In this document: in pieces, positions 32,401-44,300 of the stretch
How the letters are laid out: every line of letters starts with the position of its first letter
Position numbering within the stretch: position 1 is the stretch's first letter
Assembly (NCBI GenBank): GCA_002005505.1
Contig: KV908563.1
Coordinates: 1 to 64,000, forward strand
Length of the DNA: 64,000 nucleotides
Source of the DNA: Botryococcus braunii
Lineage: Eukaryota; Chlorophyta; Trebouxiophyceae
Reading direction: 5' to 3'
Notes under the pieces: model-generated
Databases searched by the model: none
The model's input: the letters and a program-made list of their open reading frames with translations, nothing else
Told to the model about the DNA's origin: nothing
Position numbers and translations under genes: made by a program

Positions 32401-34731
32401 ACACGTGCAGAGCGTCTGCAGCAACGAAATGCTCGTAAACAGCAACCCAAGTCTGGTGACATCACAGAGCAGGCTGGGATCGAAGCTGCTGATGAAGCTC
32501 CTACCACCGTCACTGTACATGATGACATCAGTACAGAAGAAGGGGGGATTACAACGTCCAGGGAACCAGGGGAAGCAGGAGACGTAGGGGAAGCAGGAGA
32601 AGCAGAATGTACTGGGAGGGGTACTGGAGTTGACACTGACTCTGCAGTGGAGGGTGATTCAAGTGCTGTTGATCAGTGTAGCGATGACAATGCTGTTACT
32701 ATGCATGTACGTGATGAGGCTGTAGGGAGGCTTGTTAATGCAAAATGTGAATCTGATCGTGAAACTCGACTTCGAGTTAGCAATGTGCATGACGCAGTGG
32801 ACCATTCTGAGATGGTATGTGAACATGAAGAGATGATAACTGCTGCTGCTGTGAGAGAAGATGAGAGCGGGAGTCAGGAAGCACGGAGAGTAGTGGGTCA
32901 GATGAGATCCAGAGGCAAGGTTGCATTCTTTGATAATCTGCCATCTGCCACAAGGCAGAGCTCAGATAATCCATGGGCAGGATCTGCCAGGATTGTTAGA
33001 GACATTTTGCATGAGCAAGATGGGGCAGAACCCAGTGGGGAGATGCCTTCATGTGTGTTCCGTACGGCGGATTCAGGAGGGGATGCCAGTGAACCTGCCA
33101 GTATTGCTTTTCTACGTGCTTGCCTTGCTAGTCCTGCAGGAGTGAGATTTAGCAAGATTCCTGTACCAAGTAACTATCGTGAGGCACGAATGTCTGATCA
33201 GTGGGTGTTTTGGGAACAAGCCATGATCGAGGAGAAGAACTCTCTCGATGCTCATGAGTGCTTTGAGTACACTGAAAGACCCAGAGGAAAGAAAGTCATC
33301 CCAGTTCACTGGATCTATTCTGTTAAAGTCGATGCCCATGGTAATGTTATAAGGTACAAAGCTCGTCTTGTTGCACAAGGATGTCGTCAAATTCAGGGTA
33401 TTGATGTGGACGAGGTCTTCGCACCCACCAGTAGCTTTGGGGCTCGACGTGTTCTTCTGTGTAAGGCAGCTGCTGAGGATATGGAAATTCATCAGCTCGA
33501 TATAAAAACGGCCTTTTTGAATGGGGATCTGGAGGAAGAGGTTTACGTTACTCAACCTCCAGGATTTCACAATGGTGGTCCCCAAGTGTGTCGCTTGCGT
33601 AAGGCTCTGTACGGCCTCAAACAAGCTCCACGTGCCTGGTATCATACGCTTGATGCCACACTGGCTAAACATGGATTTACTGCATGCATGTCAGATGCAG
33701 GAATCTATGTGTCAAATGTTCCAGGGGAAGATCCTGTGTATTTGGTTCTCTTTGTAGACGACATGCTGATCATGTCAAAGGCTCTCCCACGTGTATTGGC
33801 CTTTAAGGAGACTATAGGGAAAGAGTTTTCTATTCATGATCTTGGGGAAGTCAAGGATTTCCTGGGATGTCAGATTGTTCGAGATCGAGAGCGGAAGCTG
33901 ATGTGGATGAGTAGTGGGCTGAAGATAGATGCATTGGTGGACAGTTTTGGACTTAGTGGTGACACACGGGCCTATGACACACCCATGAGTAAATCATTTG
34001 TGCACACCAGTCACTCCACTCAGTCCAATCCCATTGATGGGGCTGGGGTTGCTTTGGAACCCGGGCATCGTTACTGTGAGCTGATTGGCTCTCTTCTGTA
34101 TTTAGCTAATACCACACGTCCTGATATTGCTCATGCGGTAGGGGTTCTTTCACGGTATAGAGGCACACCTACCACTGCACATATGCAAGAAGGTCTTCGA
34201 GTGGTCCGGTATTTGAAGGACACTCGGGATCTTGCACTCCAGCTTGGTGGGGGCACATCTCCTCTTGAGGGTTATGTCGATGCCGACTATGCGGGTGATC
34301 TAGATATGCGAGCATCCACTACAGGTTTCGTGTTCCAAGTTTATGGTGGGTCAGTTGTTTGGGGCAGCAAGAAACAAAGTGCCACTGCTACATCAACAGT
34401 GGAATCAGAGTTTCGAGCTGCTAGTCATGCTGTCAAAGAAGCCATTTGGCTTCGCGGTTTCTTGGAGGAGATTCATGTTGATGTGTGGAAACCTCCTCTG
34501 TTCATTGATAACTCTGGGTGTGTTCGGAATTTACGGAATCTTGTAAATTCCAAGTACACCAAGCATGTTGCTGTGGCATTTCACCATGCACGTGCTGCTG
34601 TCATTCAGGGTGACGTGGACGTGAAGTATGTACCCACCCAGAAGAATGTGGCGGACATCTTTACGAAACCACTCGTCCCTGTGTTGTTCAAGATTCATCG
34701 CAATACACTTGGTGTCGTTTCACGCGAGTGA
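29455..34731 (+). CDS. gag-pol: Copia family A Gag-Pol polyprotein, intact (copy A6)
   Basis: This is one open frame of 1758 codons encoding a full Ty1/copia polyprotein. Gag occupies the first 260 or so residues and is followed by a CCHC knuckle (C269 to C282). Protease has DSG at D350. The pre-integrase zinc region runs from about 499 to C533 and beyond. The integrase core has D567, D630 and E666, a DD35E spacing. A long linker at about 800-1150 is Pro/Ala-rich and then acidic and Gly/Glu-rich. Reverse transcriptase starts near 1245 with the active site FVDD at 1433-1436, and RNase H starts near 1605 (VDADYAGD) and ends with VADIFTKPL. The order protease-integrase-RT-RNase H defines copia. 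There is no env. The start follows the leader by two bases after the CTTTCACA repeat, and MTQSAESS is shared by most copies. All key residues are present, so the copy is potentially autonomous, although its LTRs differ in length class. Confidence 0.95.
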   Translation: MTQSAESSPMDQLNQQPPVSLGGQSTEQEKTALPVVSILTALLHEDTTKPSTTNVKVAHPLLKDGWNFKSWLYDLTTAAIHKECTEAFQKPLPFTRANAAAMMLITGSVPVEWSPMLTMKPSAFDALLYIANKFTGGHNKSVNRQWLHTLKTEHMTREETFETFVMKKFILFQNLLDNSHSIDPEDVTNAIVDCLPTELAQFKGALYGHCCGRSSEDVVKILQSHAYGAGFNDQLPRPLPKAAAVLPKSQDPEADQSEQDRKRSRKVRCWECGSRGHISKECTKWKKGTGEEQAGDRSKHSLPSVPSASNSTHVPCPKNAEAVPISLPSVTFNVLQSGGIGHSCEEWLVDSGATVHLVNDFGVLQNPTVYTEPRQLQLATSESHGSIIASGSVCLVNAEGKLLWLHNVQCVPQASTNLLSVSAGVRDGIQFVPRENGTYSSLVGPMGWECSIVERYGLYVLRGIYPTKYQVACQVCVNPMSAHHAAHKPAHNCKLRKLWHERLGHPGKTATERLSREELCTGIPVSLLPCSKCDTHCDPCVRGKQCKPSFKPSSHEPPRVLHRIHADTVGAMSTPGVEGEKFSVTVVDELSNFVSVLPVTSKATIASHLTDTITYWERQTESKVKAVRTDRGTEFLNKTFHGFCTENGIHTETSAAYTPQQNGVAERMNRTLKEKARTLLLGVQADESLWVDAMLTAAYLHNVMPVSGQEKTPFEMFTGSVPDLSHLRKWGCLAYVKHAKHQVSSLGAQSEAGMFVGYCPHTKGYKVRLPGRTVVSPSVHFVESQSGASAIGLQAAGPGPVSATQPGSSLDPDPASPQPGPSLDQDLNPVELETPASTEATIPMEDNSSEDDEPSPARPQTARLHPDPTAPRAPCAPPARTRHSNLTAPCAPAASSPVASPGSTAPRPASSSQSPGVSEVPRRMHAATRHGTSAPTTSGGIRTIARLRLMAVPLAKSPTSRTPGAFPWPGGTARFQLQPGALTRAERLQQRNARKQQPKSGDITEQAGIEAADEAPTTVTVHDDISTEEGGITTSREPGEAGDVGEAGEAECTGRGTGVDTDSAVEGDSSAVDQCSDDNAVTMHVRDEAVGRLVNAKCESDRETRLRVSNVHDAVDHSEMVCEHEEMITAAAVREDESGSQEARRVVGQMRSRGKVAFFDNLPSATRQSSDNPWAGSARIVRDILHEQDGAEPSGEMPSCVFRTADSGGDASEPASIAFLRACLASPAGVRFSKIPVPSNYREARMSDQWVFWEQAMIEEKNSLDAHECFEYTERPRGKKVIPVHWIYSVKVDAHGNVIRYKARLVAQGCRQIQGIDVDEVFAPTSSFGARRVLLCKAAAEDMEIHQLDIKTAFLNGDLEEEVYVTQPPGFHNGGPQVCRLRKALYGLKQAPRAWYHTLDATLAKHGFTACMSDAGIYVSNVPGEDPVYLVLFVDDMLIMSKALPRVLAFKETIGKEFSIHDLGEVKDFLGCQIVRDRERKLMWMSSGLKIDALVDSFGLSGDTRAYDTPMSKSFVHTSHSTQSNPIDGAGVALEPGHRYCELIGSLLYLANTTRPDIAHAVGVLSRYRGTPTTAHMQEGLRVVRYLKDTRDLALQLGGGTSPLEGYVDADYAGDLDMRASTTGFVFQVYGGSVVWGSKKQSATATSTVESEFRAASHAVKEAIWLRGFLEEIHVDVWKPPLFIDNSGCVRNLRNLVNSKYTKHVAVAFHHARAAVIQGDVDVKYVPTQKNVADIFTKPLVPVLFKIHRNTLGVVSRE

Positions 34732-34917
34732 CGTCTTATTTTCCGGCTGGTGTTCACCACGACCGAGTGACCACGGGCAAAGGCGGAGGGTGAGGAGATT
34801 AGCTACCTCCTTCACTAGTAACTCCCCGAAGCACGCCTGACCCAGAAGCATGTACTACAGTGGGCGTTGCCTGAGAAGTAGTACAATAGCTGGACCTCTG
34901 AAACGTCCAAGGGGAAG
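34732..34917 (+). other. Family A 3' untranslated region and polypurine tract (A6)
   Basis: A 186-base segment after the pol stop. AAGGGGAAG at 34909-34917 touches the 3' LTR and is the probable plus-strand primer. The same segment is found in every copy with a 3' end. Confidence 0.75.
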
Positions 34918-35776
34918 TGTTGTAGGTAATGACCTAGATCAGGTAATTACTTAGGGAGCATTACTGTTTTTGTAAGTAATGACCTAGATCAGGTAATTAC
35001 TCAGGGAGCATTACTGTTGGACTTATTCAGAGGTATTCTTCTGACTCATCCTAGGCAAAACAGTCGTGCATGCCAGGCTGCCCTGGACGGCACAACACTG
35101 TTGGGCCTTAGGTGCAAACTACTGCATACTTCTTCCAGCTAGTCCTAGGAACTTGGCTGTGAAGCGACATAATTCCTTGACAGACCTCAGTCTTCCTCAC
35201 GTAACTTCACATAGAGGTTTGGACAACTTTGCATTGACTCACACAGCATCGTGGCACTCAGTGGAACTTGTTTTTGGGACCTCGAATACGTCTTCGAGGT
35301 CAGTCAAACTAATTCTTAGGCGGCCACATCAGTGTGTTTAATTAGGTACAGAAAATGGGACCTTTAGGTATTTTGTCTAGGACACATCATCCGTATTGGA
35401 TTACCAATTAGGGACCTTTTGGAATGAGAAGCTTTCAGGGACTCGACTTTTATCGAGTCCCTTGGGCGCCAAACACGGTCAGGTATTTAACTGCTGGAGG
35501 CGACAGACTCGTCATTCGTTGGTTGGCCGAATCCTGTGCCACGGAATGGAAGTCCTGTCTGTTTGCTACAAGTTGAAGCTTGCTATTGCATATTTGATTT
35601 GTGTTTGAGACAGTCGCACTTGCTTTTTGGTTGCCGCAAGGGAAGGCGCTCCTGTCGAACCTGTATCAGTCGCGCGCAAAGGGTGTGTCGAGGTCTGACT
35701 GACGAAACCTCTACAAGTGCATTGACAAATCCTTTTGCGGACTTACAGGTGTTCTCTCTGCCCATAACCTTTCACA
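34918..35776 (+). repeat. Family A LTR, short form, 859 bp, shared by A6 and fragment A7
   Basis: It follows the polypurine tract of A6 and is therefore its 3' LTR, yet it is directly followed by a PBS (35777) and gag start, so it is also the 5' LTR of A7. It has two 51-bp units, one 237-bp block and no 108-bp segment, in contrast to the long 5' LTR of A6. Confidence 0.9.
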
Positions 35777-36024
35777 GGTTATGGGCCCACCTGCCCATCG
35801 AGCTACGCCGAAGCCAAGGTTGCAGAGTACGAGGAGTCCGCCTTGAATACCTGCTGCACGTCATATCCAGAACGATTCATATCTGCAAAGTGACCCAGAC
35901 TTGCGGAAACCCATAACCTTTCACACAATGACCCAGTCTGCGGAATCATCTCCAATGGACCAGCTGAACCAAGCTCCTGTAGTCTGTGGCAATCACAGAA
36001 CAGGAGAAGACAGCATCCAGTGGT
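35777..36024 (+). pseudogene. Family A leader and first gag codons, decaying into an inverted junction (A7)
   Basis: The PBS is at 35777-35791, with a normal leader and an ATG at about 35928. After some 30 codon-lengths the sequence loses bases at many points relative to other copies (about 35968-36024) and then meets a minus-strand LTR at 36025. No product is possible. The deletion-only decay next to an inverted join may be a consensus artefact. Confidence 0.75.
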
Positions 36025-37453
36025 TGTGAAAGGTTATGGGCAGAGAGAACACCTGTAAGTCCGCAAAAGGATTTGTCAATGCACTTGTAGAGGTTTCGTC
36101 AGTCAGACCTCGACACACCCTTTGCGCGCGACTGATACAGGTTCGACAGGAGCGCCTTCCCTTGCGGCAACCAAAAAGCAAGTGCGACTGTCTCAAACAC
36201 AAATCAAATATGCAATAGCAAGCTTCAACTTGTAGCAAACAGACAGGACTTCCATTCCGTGGCACAGGATTCGGCCAACCAACGAATCGATTACATGGGA
36301 CAATATTACTGCTTGCCCTACTGGCACAATCTCATATACGCATAAATTACTTCTCACATCAGCTGGTTTTATAGCATCGTCTCAAACATGTTCTGTGCCG
36401 GACCTGAGTCCGGCACACTCGTTCCCTTGACGACCTAATAGCACAGCTTTGCGACAGTCAACGAAATATCTAACCAAATAGGAATTATATCATTAAATCA
36501 CAACTACATCAATACCTGTAAGTCCGCAAAAGGATTTGTCAATGCACTTGTAGAGGTTTCGTCAGTCAGACCTCGACACACCTATTGCCCGAGCATTACG
36601 ATTTAGCCAGAGCAATGAGCAACATTGCAAATGCAGTGGTTATCAAATACATCATGCTATTCTATCATCTGTCAAAGTGCCAACGTACCCTTTGCGCGCG
36701 ACTGATACAGGTTCGACAGGAGCGCCTTCCCTTGCGGCAACCAAAAAGCAAGTGCGACTGTCTCAAACACAAATCAAATATGCAATAGCAAGCTTCAACT
36801 TGTAGCAAACAGACAGGACTTCCATTCCGTGGCACAGGATTCGGCCAACCAACGAATGACGAGTCTGTCGCCTCCAGCAGTTAAATACCTGACCGTGTTT
36901 GGCGCCCAAGGGACTCGATAAAAGTCGAGTCCCTGAAAGCTTCTCATTCCAAAAGGTCCCTAATTGGTAATCCAATACGGATGATGTGTCCTAGACAAAA
37001 TACCTAAAGGTCCCATTTTCTGTACCTAATTAAACACACTGATGTGGCCGCCTAAGAATTAGTTTGACTGACCTCGAAGACGTATTCGAGGTCCCAAAAA
37101 CAAGTTCCACTGAGTGCCACGATGCTGTGTGAGTCAATGCAAAGTTGTCCAAACCTCTATGTGAAGTTACGTGAGGAAGACTGAGGTCTGTCAAGGAATT
37201 ATGTCGCTTCACAGCCAAGTTCCTAGGACTAGCTGGAAGAAGTATGCAGTAGTTTGCACCTAAGGCCCAACAGTGTTGTGCCGTCCAGGGCAGCCTGGCA
37301 TGCACGACTGTTTTGCCTAGGATGAGTCAGAAGAATACCTCTGAATAAGTCCAACAGTAATGCTCCCTGAGTAATTACCTGATCTAGGTCATTACTTACA
37401 ACAAACAGTAATGCTCCTAAGTAATTACCTGATCTAGGTCATTACCTACAACA
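36025..37453 (-). repeat. Family A LTR, long form, 1429 bp (first of a tandem array)
   Basis: It starts TGTGAAAGG at an inverted junction with A7 and ends CTACAACA. It is followed by a 3' pol fragment, so it is a 3' LTR. The first of three similar LTR-plus-3'-pol units, which occupy 36025-37901, 37902-39781 and 39782 onward. Confidence 0.9.
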
Positions 37454-37901
37454 CTTCCCTTGGACGTTTCAGAGGTCCAGCTATTGTACTACTTCTCAGG
37501 CAACGCCCACTGTAGTACATGCTTCTGGGTCAGGCGTGCTTCGGGGAGTTACTAGTGACGGAGGTAGCTAATCTCCTCACCCTCCGCCTTTGCCCGTGGT
37601 CACTCGGTCGTGGTGAACACCAGCCGGAAAATAAGACGTCACTCGCGTGAAACGACACCAAGTGTATTGCGATGAATCTTGAACAACACAGGGACGAGTG
37701 GTTTCGTAAAGATGTCCGCCACATTCTTCTGGGTGGGTACATACTTCACGTCCACGTCACCCTGAATGACAGCAGCACGTGCATGGTGAAATGCCACAGC
37801 AACATGCTTGGTGTACTTGGAATTTACAAGATTCCGTAAATTCCGAACACACCCACAGTTATCAATGAACAGAGGAGGTTTCCACACATCAACATGAATC
37901 T
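37454..37901 (-). pseudogene. Family A 3' pol fragment (tandem unit 1)
   Basis: This holds the polypurine tract, the 3' untranslated region and the last 87 or so codons of RNase H (stop at 37639). It breaks at ACATGAATCT against the next LTR. The same break occurs at 39781. The fragment differs from unit 2 at a few bases, including GTTATC context near 37858. Confidence 0.85.
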
Positions 37902-39332
37902 TGTGAAAGGTTATGGGCAGAGAGAACACCTGTAAGTCCGCAAAAGGATTTGTCAATGCACTTGTAGAGGTTTCGTCAGTCAGACCTCGACACACCCTTT
38001 GCGCGCGACTGATACAGGTTTGACAGGAGCGCCTTCCCTTGCGGCAACCAAAAAGCAAGTGCGACTGTCTCAAACACAAATCAAATATGCAATAGCAAGC
38101 TTCAACTTGTAGCAAACAGACAGAACTTCCATTCCGTGGCACAGGATTCGGCCAACCAACGAATCGATTACATGGGACAATATTACTGCTTGCCCTACTG
38201 GCACAATCTCATATACGCATAAATTACTTCTCACATCAGCTGGTTTTATAACATCGTCTCAAACATGTTCTGTGCCGGACCTGAGTCCGGCACACTCGTT
38301 CCCTTGACGACCTAATAGCACAGCTTTGCGACAGTCAACGAAATATCTAACCAAATAGGAATTATATCATTAAATCACAACTACATCAATACCTGTAAGT
38401 CCGCAAAAGGATTTGTCAATGCACTTGTAGAGGTTTCGTCAGTCAGACCTCGACACACCTATTGCCCCGAGCATTACGATTTAGCCAGAGCAATGAGCAA
38501 CATTGCAAATGCAGTGGTTATCAAATACATCATGCTATTCTATCATCTGTCAAAGTGCCAACGTACCCTTTGCGCGCGACTGATACAGGTTCGACAGGAG
38601 CGCCTTCCCTTGCGGCAACCAAAAAGCAAGTGCGACTGTCTCAAACACAAATCAAATATGCAATAGCAAGCTTCAACTTGTAGCAAACAGACAGGACTTC
38701 CATTCCGTGGCACAGGATTCGGCCAACCAACGAATGACGAGTCTGTCGCCTCCAGCAGTTAAATACCTGACCGTGTTTGGCGCCCAAGGGACTCGATAAA
38801 AGTCGAGTCCCTGAAAGCTTCTCATTCCAAAAGGTCCCTAATTGGTTATCCAATACGGATGATGTGTCCTAGACAAAATACCTAAAGGTCCCATTTTCTG
38901 TACCTAATTAAGCACACTGATGTGGCCGCCTAAGAATTAGTTTGACTGACCTCGAAGACGTATTCGAGGTCCCAGAAACAAGTTCCACTGAGTGCCACGA
39001 TGCTGTGTGAGTCAATGCAAAGTTGTCCAAACCTCTATGTGAAGTTACGTGAGGAAGACTGAGGTCTGTCAAGGAATTATGTCGCTTCACAGCCAAGTTC
39101 CTAGGACTAGCTGGAAGAAGTATGCAGTAGTTTGCACCTAAGGCCCAACAGTGTTGTGCCGTCCAGGGCAGCCTGGCATGCACGACTGTTTTGCCTAGGA
39201 TGAGTCAGAAGAATACCTCTGAATAAGTCCAACAGTAATGCTCCCTGAGTAATTACCTGATCTAGGTCATTACTTACAACAAACAGTAATGCTCCCTAAG
39301 TAATTACCTGATCTAGGTCATTACCTACAACA
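37902..39332 (-). repeat. Family A LTR, long form, 1431 bp (tandem unit 2)
   Basis: A complete long-form LTR between two 3' pol fragments. It carries a few private substitutions (for example near 38026, 38115 and 38249 on the plus strand). Confidence 0.9.
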
Positions 39333-39781
39333 CTTCCCCTTGGACGTTTCAGAGGTCCAGCTATTGTACTACTTCTCAGGCAACGCCCACTGTAGTACAT
39401 GCTTCTGGGTCAGGCGTGCTTCGGGGAGTTACTAGTGACGGAGGTAGCTAATCTCCTCACCCTCCGCCTTTGCCCGTGGTCACTCGGTCGTGGTGAACAC
39501 CAGCCGGAAAATAAGACGTCACTCGTGTGAAACGACACCAAGTGTATTGCGATGAATCTTGAACAACACAGGGACGAGTGGTTTCGTAAAGATGTCCGCC
39601 ACATTCTTCTGGGTGGGTACATACTTCACGTCCACGTCACCCTGAATGACAGCAGCACGTGCATGGTGAAATGCCACAGCAACATGCTTGGTGTACTTGG
39701 AATTTACAAGATTCCGTAAATTCCGAACACACCCAGAGTTATCAATGAACAGAGGAGGTTTCCACACATCAACATGAATCT
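39333..39781 (-). pseudogene. Family A 3' pol fragment (tandem unit 2)
   Basis: The same content and the same breakpoint as 37454-37901, with the pol stop at 39519. Identical breakpoints in two successive units point to tandem duplication by unequal exchange between flanking LTRs, not two insertions at one base. Confidence 0.85.
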
Positions 39782-41211
39782 TGTGAAAGGTTATGGGCAG
39801 AGAGAACACCTGTAAGTCCGCAAAAGGATTTGTCAATGCACTTGTAGAGGTTTCGTCAGTCAGACCTCGACACACCCTTTGCGCGCGACTGATACAGGTT
39901 CGACAGGAGCGCCTTCCCTTGCGGCAACCAAAAAGCAAGTGCGACTGTCTCAAACACAAATCAAATATGCAATAGCAAGCTTCAACTTGTAGCAAACAGA
40001 CAGGACTTCCATTCCGTGGCACAGGATTCGGCCAACCAACGAATCGATTACATGGGACAATATTACTGCTTGCCCTACTGGCACAATCTCATATACGCAT
40101 AAATTACTTCTCACATCAGCTGGTTTTATAACATCGTCTCAAACATGTTCTGTGCCGGACCTGAGTCCGGCACACTCGTTCCCTTGACGACCTAATAGCA
40201 CAGCTTTGCGACAGTCAACGAAATATCTAACCAAATAGGAATTATATCATTAAATCACAACTACATCAATACCTGTAAGTCCGCAAAAGGATTTGTCAAT
40301 GCACTTGTAGAGGTTTCGTCAGTCAGACCTCGACACACCTATTGCCCCGAGCATTACGATTTAGCCAGAGCAATGAGCAACATTGCAAATGCAGTGGTTA
40401 TCAAATACATCATGCTATTCTATCATCTGTCAAAGTGCCAACGTACCCTTTGCGCGCGACTGATACAGGTTCGACAGGAGCGCCTTCCCTTGCGGCAACC
40501 AAAAAGCAAGTGCGACTGTCTCAAACACAAATCAAATATGCAATAGCAAGCTTCAACTTGTAGCAAACAGACAGGACTTCCATTCCGTGGCACAGGATTC
40601 GGCCAACCAACGAATGACGAGTCTGTCGCCTCCAGCAGTTAAATACCTGACCGTGTTTGGCGCCCAAGGGACTCGATAAAAGTCGAGTCCCTGAAAGCTT
40701 CTCATTCCAAAAGGTCCCTAATTGGTAATCCAATACGGATGATGTGTCCTAGACAAAATACCTAAAGGTCCCATTTTCTGTACCTAATTAAACACACTGA
40801 TGTGGCCGCCTAAGAATTAGTTTGACTGACCTCGAAGACGTATTCGAGGTCCCAAAAACAAGTTCCACTGAGTGCCACGATGCTGTGTGAGTCAATGCAA
40901 AGTTGTCCAAACCTCTATGTGAAGTTACGTGAGGAAGACTGAGGTCTGTCAAGGAATTATGTCGCTTCACAGCCAAGTTCCTAGGACTAGCTGGAAGAAG
41001 TATGCAGTAGTTTGCACCTAAGGCCCAACAGTGTTGTGCCGTCCAGGGCAGCCTGGCATGCACGACTGTTTTGCCTAGGATGAGTCAGAAGAATACCTCT
41101 GAATAAGTCCAACAGTAATGCTCCCTGAGTAATTACCTGATCTAGGTCATTACTTACAACAAACAGTAATGCTCCCAAGTAATTACCTGATCTAGGTCAT
41201 TACCTACAACA
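39782..41211 (-). repeat. Family A LTR, long form, 1430 bp (3' LTR of intact copy A10)
   Basis: TGTGAAAGG to CTACAACA, followed by the polypurine tract of copy A10. One base is missing in the outer 51-bp unit. The intervening 41212-41397 is the usual 3' untranslated region. Confidence 0.9.
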
Positions 41212-41397
41212 CTTCCCCTTGGACGTTTCAGAGGTCCAGCTATTGTACTACTTCTCAGGCAACGCCCACTGTAGTACATGCTTCTGGGTCAGGCGTGCTT
41301 CGGGGAGTTACTAGTGAAGGAGGTAGCTAATCTCCTCACCCTCCGCCTTTGCCCGTGGTCACTCGGTCGTGGTGAACACCAGCCGGAAAATAAGACG

Positions 41398-44300
41398 TCA
41401 CTCGCGTGAAACGACACCAAGTGTATTGCGATGAATCTTGAACAACACAGGGACGAGTGGTTTCGTAAAGATGTCCGCCACATTCTTCTGGGTGGGTACA
41501 TACTTCACGTCCACGTCACCCTGAATGACAGCAGCACGTGCATGGTGAAATGCCACAGCAACATGCTTGGTGTACTTGGAATTTACAAGATTCCGTAAAT
41601 TCCGAACACACCCAGAGTTATCAATGAACAGAGGAGGTTTCCACACATCAACATGAATCTCCTCCAAGAAACCGCGAAGCCAAATGGCTTCTTTGACAGC
41701 ATGACTAGCAGCTCGAAACTCTGATTCCACTGTTGATGTAGCAGTGGCACTTTGTTTCTTGCTGCCCCAAACAACTGACCCACCATAAACTTGGAACACG
41801 AAACCTGTAGTGGATGCTCGCATATCTAGATCACCCGCATAGTCGGCATCGACATAACCCTCAAGAGGAGATGTGCCCCCACCAAGCTGGAGTGCAAGAT
41901 CCCGAGTGTCCTTCAAATACCGGACCACTCGAAGACCTTCTTGCATATGTGCAGTGGTAGGTGTGCCTCTATACCGTGAAAGAACCCCTACCGCATGAGC
42001 AATATCAGGACGTGTGGTATTAGCTAAATACAGAAGAGAGCCAATCAGCTCACAGTAACGATGCCCGGGTTCCAAAGCAACCCCAGCCCCATCAATGGGA
42101 TTGGACTGAGTGGAGTGACTGGTGTGCACAAATGATTTACTCATGGGTGTGTCATAGGCCCGTGTGTCACCACTAAGTCCAAAACTGTCCACCAATGCAT
42201 CTATCTTCAGCCCACTACTCATCCACATCAGCTTCCGCTCTCGATCTCGAACAATCTGACATCCCAGGAAATCCTTGACTTCCCCAAGATCATGAATAGA
42301 AAACTCTTTCCCTATAGTCTCCTTAAAGGCCAATACACGTGGGAGAGCCTTTGACATGATCAGCATGTCGTCTACAAAGAGAACCAAATACACAGGATCT
42401 TCCCCTGGAACATTTGACACATAGATTCCTGCATCTGACAAGCATGCAGTAAATCCATGTTTAGCCAGTGTGGCATCAAGCGTATGATACCAGGCACGTG
42501 GAGCTTGTTTGAGGCCGTACAGAGCCTTACGCAAGCGACACACTTGGGGACCACCATTGTGAAATCCTGGAGGTTGAGTAACGTAAACCTCTTCCTCCAG
42601 ATCCCCATTCAAAAAGGCCGTTTTTATATCGAGCTGATGAATTTCCATATCCTCAGCAGCTGCCTTACACAGAAGAACACGTCGAGCCCCAAAGCTACTG
42701 GTGGGTGCGAAGACCTCGTCCACATCAATACCCTGAATTTGACGACATCCTTGTGCAACAAGACGAGCTTTGTACCTTATAACATTACCATGGGCATCGA
42801 CTTTAACAGAATAGATCCAGTGAACTGGGATGACTTTCTTTCCTCTGGGTCTTTCAGTGTACTCAAAGCACTCATGAGCATCGAGAGAGTTCTTCTCCTC
42901 GATCATGGCTTGTTCCCAAAACACCCACTGATCAGACATTCGTGCCTCACGATAGTTACTTGGTACAGGAATCTTGCTAAATCTCACTCCTGCAGGACTA
43001 GCAAGGCAAGCACGTAGAAAAGCAATACTGGCAGGTTCACTGGCATCCCCTCCTGAATCCGCCGTACGGAACACACATGAAGGCATCTCCCCACTGGGTT
43101 CTGCCCCATCTTGCTCATGCAAAATGTCTCTAACAATCCTGGCAGATCCTGCCCATGGATTATCTGAGCTCTGCCTTGTGGCAGATGGCAGATTATCAAA
43201 GAATGCAACCTTGCCTCTGGATCTCATCTGACCCACTACTCTCCGTGCTTCCTGACTCCCGCTCTCATCTTCTCTCACAGCAGCAGCAGTTATCATCTCT
43301 TCATGTTCACATACCATCTCAGAATGGTCCACTGCGTCATGCACATTGCTAACTCGAAGTCGAGTTTCACGATCAGATTCACATTTTGCATTAACAAGCC
43401 TCCCTACAGCCTCATCACGTACATGCATAGCAACAGCATTGTCATCGCTACACTGATCAACAGCACTTGAATCACCCTCCACTGCAGAGTCAGTGTCAAC
43501 TCCAGTACCCCTCCCAGTACATTCTGCTTCTCCTGCTTCCCCTACGTCTCCTGCTTCCCCTGGTTCCCTGGACGTTGTAATCCCCCCTTCTTCTGTACTG
43601 ATGTCATCATGTACAGTGACGGTGGTAGGAGCTTCATCAGCAGCTTCGATCCCAGCCTGCTCTGTGATGTCACCAGACTTGGGTTGCTGTTTACGAGCAT
43701 TTCGTTGCTGCAGACGCTCTGCACGTGTCAAAGCTCCAGGCTGCAGCTGGAAACGTGCCGTACCACCAGGCCAGGGGAATGCGCCCGGGGTGCGTGAAGT
43801 TGGAGACTTGGCCAGTGGTACTGCCATGAGTCTCAGTCGGGCTATGGTGCGAATCCCTCCACTGGTGGTTGGTGCAGAGGTCCCATGCCTGGTAGCAGCA
43901 TGCATGCGCCTGGGCACCTCACTGACTCCAGGTGATTGGCTTGAGGATGCTGGACGAGGCGCTGTAGAGCCAGGAGACGCCACTGGGGATGACGCGGCGG
44001 GGGCGCAGGGTGCAGTGAGGTTGGAGTGCCTAGTGCGCGCAGGGGGTGCACAAGGTGCGCGGGGTGCAGTGGGGTCTGGATGCAGTCGGGCAGTTTGAGG
44101 GCGAGCTGGGGAGGGTTCATCGTCCTCGCTACTGTTGTCCTCCATGGGAATTGTTGCCTCAGTGGATGCAGGGGTCTCCAATTCCACAGGATTCAGGTCC
44201 TGGTCCAGGCTGGGTCCCGGTTGAGGTGAGGCTGGGTCCGGATCCAGGCTAGATCCAGGCTGGGTTGCAGATACAGGACCGGGCCCAGCAGCTTGAAGCC

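Noticed and set aside
29455..34731. Endogenous retrovirus or pararetrovirus
   Set aside because: The order protease-integrase-RT-RNase H is copia. There is no env-like frame between pol and the 3' LTR, and only 186 untranslated bases lie there.
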